Shown piece by piece: positions 1 through 8,000 of a DNA stretch of 11,000 nucleotides. Each line of letters begins with the position of its first letter. Position 1 is the first letter of the stretch. The stretch lies in contig NC_092564.1 of assembly GCF_037975245.1 (NCBI RefSeq), positions 17,969,984 to 17,980,983 on the forward strand. Reading direction: 5' to 3'. Under the pieces are notes generated by a model, which saw nothing but the letters and a program-made list of their open reading frames with translations, did no database searches and was not told the DNA's origin. The position numbers and the translations under genes were made by a program. The DNA is from Apostichopus japonicus. Its lineage: Eukaryota; Echinodermata; Holothuroidea; Aspidochirotida; Stichopodidae.

Positions 1-466
1 ATGTATTCAAGCCAGGGGCACACTCCCATAATACAAGAATAATTAATACACGTGTTTTTCTGACTGCCACAAATATTCAAGGCATTACTTTCAAACGGAA
101 ACTGCTAAGGTATTTGTTGATTTACAATTAAAGTGGAATGACACTTGCAGTTTCAAAGAATTATGGAGGTGAAAATGATTGACATCCAACCGTTAAGAGA
201 GAAAGGCCTATTACTGTAGACCAATTAAAATTTCCTGTATCCTGTGAGTGTCGAAGAGATTAAGTGCATAATCTGTTAAGGTACACTCTGGGGAGAGATG
301 ATATTTGTGTGAATATATTCCCTCTTTTGCCAATTCTACAAGTAAGGCAAGTGTTACAGACAGGAGAAGTGTTTGGCAAACCTAAAAGATCAGATTTCGT
401 GATTATTCCATTAAGAAAAACTACATTAAAATGAAAGCAAGAAATTACTCAAATGAAACGAGCTAA

Positions 467-545
467 TAATATAGCTATTGGACTAATTAATGATGCCTGA
501 TGATCTGTTTTATTTGGACTAAGTTCTAATATAGCTATAGGACTA
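467..545. repeat. Pair of 19-base direct repeats
   Basis: TAATATAGCTATTGGACTA at 467-485 recurs at 527-545 with one change (T to A), 60 bases apart start to start. This may be a degraded tandem duplication. No function is suggested. Confidence 0.7.
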
Positions 546-882
546 AAACGCAGCTACATTATGTAAAACGTAGTACGCGAATTTAGGAGACAGGCGAAGT
601 TATACAGTACACTACCATACATAAACATACTTTTGCCTCCACCCCCTTCTTTAAAATATACAATGAAAATATATATGATAATATAGCGTTTATTAACTAA
701 ATATATACAATGTTTGGCACGTATCTCTGTAATGTAAGTTAGACCCATGTGGCGACCAAATAAAAGCTTGAAAGTTAATGAAGAATAGCTCTAAGCCTGG
801 CAGATTTGGAAGAACGTTTTGATCTTAAACTTTCAAGTTCAACTATTTGTTGCATGTGAGGTCCGCTACGTTTGCTAGTATT

Positions 883-910
883 TTGTTGTTGTTGTTGTTG
901 TTGTTGTTGT
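883..910. repeat. (TTG)n microsatellite
   Basis: Nine perfect TTG units plus one base. It reads as poly-Leu on one strand and poly-Asn on the other, which explains the repetitive peptides in the open frames that overlap it; those are not genes. Confidence 0.95.
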
Positions 911-1584
911 TTTCTTTGTTTGGAATGCGAAAGAAATCCCTGGATCCATGTCTCTTGAAGATTAGTAACGCCTGTACAATGAAAGGGGGGAAAAACGTAA
1001 GAAAAATGATAGACAAGATCGAATGGTTATCCCATACATAACATATGCTGTATTTTTTGTATGCAATGCTTTTCAATGTATAATACGTTACTGTTGGTAG
1101 TTCTACTAACGCGGCAATCATTTTGCATGACGATCTCGTTTATATCCCATCACACCTAATTTCTTATAATTGGGCCTAATTAGCAATTACTAGTTTTGGT
1201 GATAGTCTTGAGTATAGACGTGGCTGACATTGATATGACTTAGAAATTGTATACCTCTTTACACACACGACCATTTGGCATGATCTGCGTCGATCAAATG
1301 CTGTATTGGCCACATGCCAAGTAGTATACTAAATATATTCTTTATTTCCATGAACCGTACATTTCAGTCACGTGAACAAGTTTTTATTCCAGACGGTATA
1401 TCCTAGATGTTTGGGTTTACCATGTGACGTAACGGAGCATGCGCATGTCTTTCGTGGTTAAAGGGGTGGGGTGGGGGGCACCTCCGATCGTCAGTCTGTG
1501 GAAATGGTTCAGTCGGAGAAGAACTGGACCACGTCTATATTGATAATCTTACCCACCTCACCATTTTTTCAATCTCGCGACGTA

Positions 1585-1590
1585 TTTATT
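1585..1590 (-). terminator. Candidate polyadenylation signal AATAAA
   Basis: AATAAA on the minus strand lies about 330 bases after the TGA at 1917. It is followed about 25-40 bases later by a G/T-rich stretch (GGTGAGGTGGGTAAG), as expected of a cleavage site. Other AATAAA copies further on (1383-1388, 1341-1346) are alternatives. If correct, the 3' untranslated region contains the G14/C14 run at 1688-1701. Confidence 0.45.
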
Positions 1591-1687
1591 AGCAAATCCT
1601 TGCGCTTAGGGCTACATATATAGCAGTAAATTATAGTTTAAATATGCATCATAATGTATAATTTAACGCCTTAATTAACCAAAAAAT

Positions 1688-1701
1688 GGGGGGGGGGGGG
1701 G
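1688..1701. repeat. G14 homopolymer
   Basis: Fourteen consecutive G after a run of six A and ATG-like bases. It is probably in the 3' untranslated region of the minus-strand gene, where it would be a C run. Its length is prone to sequencing and replication slippage. Confidence 0.9.
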
Positions 1702-1916
1702 AACCCCTAATACCCTACTGACACCACGCACACACAGGAGATGGTTTCAGTGACTCCACGGCAACATTCCCTCTATAAAAAACATCCTTCGCTCGTCTCT
1801 GGGTAATCCCATAAAGGTTTACTTTGAAATTTCTAAATGCTACTATGATCTTGTACTTTGTTTTCCCTGTGAATTTTCCTCAAACTGTTCGGTAGTGATA
1901 TTTGAAGTAGACTTAC

Positions 1917-2075
1917 TCAGTTATTTGTTGATCCGTCTACTGTCAACGGTCTTTTGAACTCTTGAGACTCGCTAATCGTATCATATACGTCAGATAGTGC
2001 TGGTTTTATGATGGAATTAGACGACGACAAAGTAGTGGATGCTTCACTTCTTGCATAACGACTAACCGGATGTTG
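1917..2075 (-). CDS. Terminal coding exon: distal cytoplasmic tail, stop at 1917
   Basis: The acceptor TTTCTTATTTACGATAG ends at 2076 and the exon begins in phase 0, matching the donor of the transmembrane exon. The same frame has a stop (TAG) immediately before the exon, so it is usable only after splicing. It encodes 52 residues (507-558) rich in S, T and charged residues, then TGA. S-D-V-Y-D-T-I-S (534-541) carries a YxxI motif, usable as an endocytic sorting signal or, if phosphorylated, an SH2 docking site with acidic residues before the tyrosine. A GTAAGT donor-like hexamer starts directly after the TGA, so an intron in the 3' untranslated region is possible. Evidence is open frame, splice sites and phase, not homology. 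Confidence 0.75.
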   Translation of the reverse strand, partial: QHPVSRYARSEASTTLSSSNSIIKPALSDVYDTISESQEFKRPLTVDGSTNN

Positions 2076-5000
2076 CTATCGTAAATAAGAAACAACAACA
2101 GCAACAAGAGATCATACTTCATGAATTTTTCTTTCTTAATATCGATAAAATGTAAACTTGTGTTTTCTTGTCTACTAAGTTTGTTTTCTCCCTTGGCCTT
2201 TCGTTTTATTCTTGCTAAACTCCTTCGTTCCTAAATATGCTAAACAAAGTACACAACAACATATGACCTCTAAGATGTCAACCTAAATCTTAAGAGTCAT
2301 CCACTTCTCATCACATTTTTTTTACCTGTGGTTTTCCAGAGTTGTAGAATACTCTCTCAAAGTGACTGAGCTTCTGATCATCCAGTGAGGATCCTTCATC
2401 TCTCTTTGATAGCACCTCACTGATATTAACACCTCTGTTCCTCACAATCCTCTGTGATCCATTCGACTCGGCGAAACCGTCATGTAGCCGAGCAACAGCA
2501 TTGATGACGACACGTTGGTCGAAATCTTCTCGTAGAGTTAACATGTCAAATTGTTCTGGTATGGTTAATGGTTCTTTGTAGCGGTAGGACATCTTGTCTT
2601 GGTTCCGATGACTTCGTTTTGATAGAATACAGAGGCAGCAGAGACATCCGCAGAAGAGAAGTAGTATACCAATAGCAACCAATGAGAGTGCAATAACTAG
2701 ACCTGCACTGCTGTCCTCTGGAAAGAAGAAAAGCGAATGCACTCATAACATGCACTAATAAAATGCACTAATAAAAACGTGGAGTGTTAGCTCTGTGGTT
2801 AACGCCGGTGCCTTTCAACCATAAGGTCCTGAGTTCGAGTCACTCCAAGATTAATATATGTCGTCCAGTTACAGAGATGTTGACAATTGACAATTCATAA
2901 TCATGGACGTTAAATATGAATCTGAGAGACTGACTTCGGTCAGCTTGGAGCTTTGCTAAGCCAATGGTGGCTTCTTCGCGAGTTTCTGCTTGCAGGGGGA
3001 TCTAAAATACATACATACATACATACATACATACATACATACAAAATGTTCAATGGCAATTATATTAGGTTAAATTAGAATAATAATCATATTTTAATGA
3101 CAAATGTGTTTTTTGGCTTATTATATAAGAACGGCTAGCAAAGCTGATAGAGAGTTTAACTTCATATTTTGAGGATTCACGCAAAACGAAAGCTCGTCTA
3201 GTTGAAGAAGAATCCAATATTATAGACCTACTGCGGTAGATTACCTATTAAATGTCATTGACCATAGGTGCAAGGATATCATACCTTTAATTGCTTCACA
3301 TCGTTGACCTTGGTATCCGTCGGCACACCTAAAATAATAAAGCAACAACTATTACTAGAGAGAGACATAATTAATGAAATTGCTCAGACGAACTGTTGTT
3401 ATTCCGTTGTAATTTCGTAATTTCATAACTTTAATAAATTTGTATCAGAACATACATCGACTAACAGTAATCTTAAACGACAAATTAAAAAGTTCCGTAG
3501 TAATTATTTCAATCCTAGCTAAAGGTGAGGTCGCTTTTCATCCTCTAAGATAGGGGTTCTCTAACTGGGGTGCATGAACCCCAGGGGGTGCGTGAGTCCC
3601 TCCCAGGGGGTGCGTGAGACGTTTCTGAAAGTCAAAACTAGAGAACTTTTTGTTGAACAAAAAACTGATATATCATATAATTTAGTAATGTACAAAAGTC
3701 GTGCCTATCAGCAAACTCTTTTCGCGTTCCATACGTATATTTTGCCATAGTAGTACAGTACCGTGCATGTCATACATAACTGAATTATGAAACAGACGCA
3801 GGCCGCATGACTTGGTGTACGAATAATAGAACGATACTACACTAAGAACTTGATCTTTAACGAAGCATTCTTATGCGTATTATAGTAAAATAATGAATCA
3901 GATCGTGTCTCGAAAAGTTCGTGGACAACTCTGACATACACAGGGGGTTCGTGTGGGATACAGTTAGGGAAACCCTGCTCTAGGACGATATACTTTATGA
4001 CTATCGATGCAATAAAAATCTATGATCACTTCTCGATATAACCTTTGGATAACACTGTGCTTTTATGAGATGCCGCCTTTTGTGTCTAATTTTATGAGAT
4101 GGGAAATTTAAAATTAACATACGCTCTTTGACAATGGAACATTACATTTTAAAACCTTACGTGCAAATTGCTTCAATCAACTTTTCGTCGTCTGTGCAGC
4201 TTCCACCATTTTGGCACGTCACACTCTGGCATCTATGATTCGATATATCTACATTAAGAGAATAAAGCAGATATGTTTTTGGATACTTTCGATCATTAAT
4301 TCCTTAATTACTAAAACCTTTTTTGCAAAACTGGCTAAGTGAAACCATCTAATTTTTCATGGTTCGTCAGATAAGAAGCTTAACTTAGGTTCCATTATTT
4401 GGTAAAAGGGCTTTAGAAAGCACATTTGACCGGTGCTTTCAAGAGACCTCTTCTTCCATATTTATGAAGGAAATCGCATATTTTTACTATAGTGATCAAC
4501 TCACGGACCGTAATGATCTGCAGACAAAGACTACAAGTTGTTAAATATCGCGGAACTAGATCGGACCGATATGATAGTGTTTACTGTTGATTTTGGCGTG
4601 CCATGGAAACCCCACGTGACACGTAGCAATTTTATAGTGTACCGTTTTTCATGCAATGATGTATTTATCCAATTGCATACATCCAACTTGTCTGCAAGTC
4701 CTACCAGTATACAATTTAAATTTAAGATCGCAACAGGAAGCTGATAGAGTAGCAGCTCCCTGATTGCATTGGATCGTGGACACTAACATGGAGCTAAAAG
4801 CCATGTCTTCCTTCCTTGAGCTGACGATGCCGCAAACAGTTTTAAGGGTATTATATGCTTACCGTCAACGTCGAGTCGATTTGAATCGAGAACAATCGTA
4901 TCCCCGTTAGCTCTTGTAATCGTGAGGAAACCATTTTCGTCTAGTTCACCTGCATTTATGATCGCATCGGCTAAATCTTTGTAGTTTTGAACTTGATGAG

Positions 5001-8000
5001 GTTTAACGATAATCACTTCCACGAAAGCGTTCACCGATCCCGAACTAAAGCCAGCTACGGTTACGACTTTCTGGTCTCTTGTAGCGACGTTCATCTTAAA
5101 CGAGCATGAAAGAAATATTACTTAGCAACATCAGACAGTCAAAGCAAGAAGACATTTAAAGTAACTTATGATCTGCCGTAATGCTGTTGGAATTTGGAAA
5201 GCTACGATTTAAAATGGAACTTCCTCTGTTAAGGGTAGTGTTTGGTAGATCGGAACAATGTTAAAGTATCCTAGTTACAAAAAGCGATCCTCATTATTCT
5301 TTTGTGGCTGAAGGGGAGCTGGTTGTGAAGTATAAAGTGGTACTTAGATCTTATAACTTACCACATCTTCTATTAGATTCACGTACGCTTGTGACAGTGC
5401 AGATGTTGGATCGTCCAATGACTCGTCGTGTTGAGCATCTTGTCCAAAAGCGTGAGTAAAAGTAAGGACTACTCTTGCAGGTACAGCTTAGGAAAAGGAA
5501 TGAAATCACTTAACTGAGTTTCTATGGTTACATATCCACAAAAAAAATCAGGGGCACAAAGTTGCTAAGTCGGGCAACGGGCAATGATACCATTGGACTA
5601 CCTCCACCTCTTTAAAAAAAATAAGTTATGGAAAATTCATGGTTTTAATGGTTACATATCCATTCAAATTCATGATGCGAGAGAATACTTTATTTTAATC
5701 TCATATTTCCATTGCACCTAATTGACACCCACGTCTGGGAATCCTTCAGATCTCGCGCGAAAGCTGCGCTAGGCACGATTAAGACCGACCCTCCAGTTGG
5801 TCAACCTCCCAGACAACACTTTTTAACTAGATTCTTCAAGACATTGAATGTTTAGGTAAAAACCGTCTGACATAGTTCGCTTTAGCATGACGCGTTTTAT
5901 CTGTTTTTATTGCTGATACGTTGGCACTGAGGGAAGGCCTTTCTTTTTTTCAATTACATTTAAGTCTCAGTAGGCATACTTGTTTGCCAAATTTGAACTT
6001 CGAATTTTTCAGCTTACTACACTAAAAGCTCAGTTCATATCAATATTCATTATTTTTATTGAGTTATCTGTCGTTAAACATTTTGAGCTGAATAAAATTT
6101 GCCAGATTTATTAACCAGTCCGTAGATTATACAAACTTCAATCGAAACGTGCACGCCCCGCCCAACAGATCATGCGCAAATCAAATCTCTCTGTCTTGTT
6201 TACGACCGCTAGACCTAGGACTACTTTCATTCTCGTGGCTAGCCTGTCTTTGGTCCTCCTCCTGAATGATATCCTTCACTCGCTCGATCTTACCGATGTA
6301 GCTTGGCAAAATTCTGTCATTTCCCTTCCATAGCAATGCATTAACAGGTGTTTTCAGACGTTTCCTCCTTGGAATTGCAAAAAGTGGACGATACGAGTAT
6401 AGGGACTGCGTTAAAATCTTGTGTTCATATTTGTGTTATGAACACGCTGACATGGACGGTTGCAGTGATTGTACAGTAAATTGTTCGCGCGATAAGGGCA
6501 ACAGAAAATAAAATTTCTTTCTTTCGATTGCGACAGCTTTTCTCCATTAAACCCACCTGGTTAGAGTGCAATTAGAAGAAGAAACACATGAATTTACTTC
6601 GGAAGTTTGTTCTCCGAAATTCATCAGCAAATAGGTATTGAGACTTAAAGGGGAAAATGATATACAAGATGATACCGTCTTCACAAAATCGGAAATAGAT
6701 CAAAAGGGAAGGAAATCTAAAGGAAGGCCCAACCTCTACCATCCCTTTAATGTTCCAAGTCTGGACATCGTTAACAATAAAACAGCTTACCTGGAGGACA
6801 AACGACAAGATCAACGGAACAGTATGCTACCCCAACGTTATCACATCTGACGTTTGTGAAACCAAAATCTTCAGATTGACGGGTGATTGCTCCACAATTT
6901 AATCCCACGCCACTTTGCGGTCTACCAAGGATCCATCCTCTGTAAATGATAAAACTTACCGTGTAAAATATTAAGTGTGTAAGCAGTTTACTCACATTAT
7001 AAAATATTAAAATGCCCTCAGTATTGCCTTCAAATAGGTTCAATAAAAAGGTCACCCATATTCAAACTATTTAGGCATTTGCAATTCTCCGAGTTTTCAT
7101 TTCTCAAATATCTGAGTATAGCTTGGAATCCGCAGGAAATAACCTTTGGAAACCGTTGAGTACTTGTAGCAGCTTAAATATTTAGACTATTCTTATTATC
7201 TTTGGCGGGGAATATTGCAAAGGATTTGTTTGTGGCTATTAGAAACTTATACACCGATTATGGTTTATTATGTTCCGGTTTGGCCAATGTCTTATATTTT
7301 TTTTTGAGTAAATAGAGAAGATATTATGTTGAATCAGTTTTCGTACATAATTAGCTCATACAAGAGCAATTACGAGAACCTACGTCTTAAATGTTCCGCA
7401 TAGCTTTTACTTGCATCCGGTAACACCCCATACAACAATTAAACTGTCATGTCATAAAAGAATATTGTTTATAAGTTATTTTACTAACGGACATTTGCAG
7501 GGACTTGTAAATCGGTTAAACCGAATAGTTCTTTAATAACCTTTGTTATTATTAATAAAATTCATTATTTAGCGATGATGTACGTCATTAATTCTACTAC
7601 CCTCCTGACCCCCCCCCCCCCTTAAAAAAAATGAACAATAAACAGTTCCCTTGCAAATTTGGAATTAAGGGTACATCTTACAAGTATTGACTTCAAGAAC
7701 TAAAATATATAAGTACGACGAAAACTGTCATTACTGCAATGAAATTGTTGCCAGAAACTTAAATCAAAAGAGTTGAAAATGTCACTCTAGACCATCAGAA
7801 TATTTTCGAAAATACATTTTGCATATTATTGGTACATACTTCTTTGATACTGCTCTCTTTTGTTTCAATTTATTTTCTGAATGTAACAATTATGGATATT
7901 GTTCGTCCATCAGAATTTTAACCATAAATTAAATCCAACGTACATCAACATAATGATATGCTCACAGCAAAAGACAAACTTCGGTCATCTATACATCTCT

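Larger units (their letters stand above)
1..1560. other. 3' flanking region, no gene supported
   Basis: I see no convincing exon on either strand. The stretch holds a (TTG) microsatellite (883-910), a 19-base direct repeat (467-485 and 527-545), a short GC-rich patch with promoter-like motifs (about 1420-1480), and scattered AATAAA hexamers on both strands. The open frames in this part are low in complexity, include translated microsatellite, or lack splice or domain support. Confidence 0.6.

Noticed and set aside
178-434. Possible degraded coding segment on the plus strand
   Set aside because: One frame gives two fairly protein-like pieces separated by a stop, but there is no start, splice site or recognisable family.
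843-1121. Overlapping open frames on both strands
   Set aside because: They are held open by the (TTG)n microsatellite, which reads as poly-Asn or poly-Leu. There is no domain or splice support.
1275-1320. 8-base inverted repeat TTGGCATG / CATGCCAA
   Set aside because: It is too short, with a 30-base loop, to stand above chance; no T-run or other context supports a function.
2546-2755. Minus-strand open frame of 69 codons
   Set aside because: It is another frame of the transmembrane exon (2326-2717), whose frame is fixed by splice phase and by the helix.
2781-2855. Functional tRNA gene
   Set aside because: A-box and B-box-like stretches are present, but the anticodon arm and D-arm do not pair properly and the sequence continues into a SINE body and tail.
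4232-4234. Nearer acceptor ATCATAG for the EGF exon
   Set aside because: It lacks a pyrimidine tract and would enter in phase 2, which conflicts with the phase 1 donor of the SEA exon.
4783-5094. Single-exon gene starting with ATG at 5094
   Set aside because: The ATG is the first codon of an internal SEA exon: a proper acceptor precedes it, and a donor at 4862 ends the coding part before the frame's stop.
5550-5620. Second tRNA-derived fragment on the minus strand
   Set aside because: An A-box-like TAGTCCAATGG is visible, but no B-box or acceptor-stem pairing follows. It is too weak to call.
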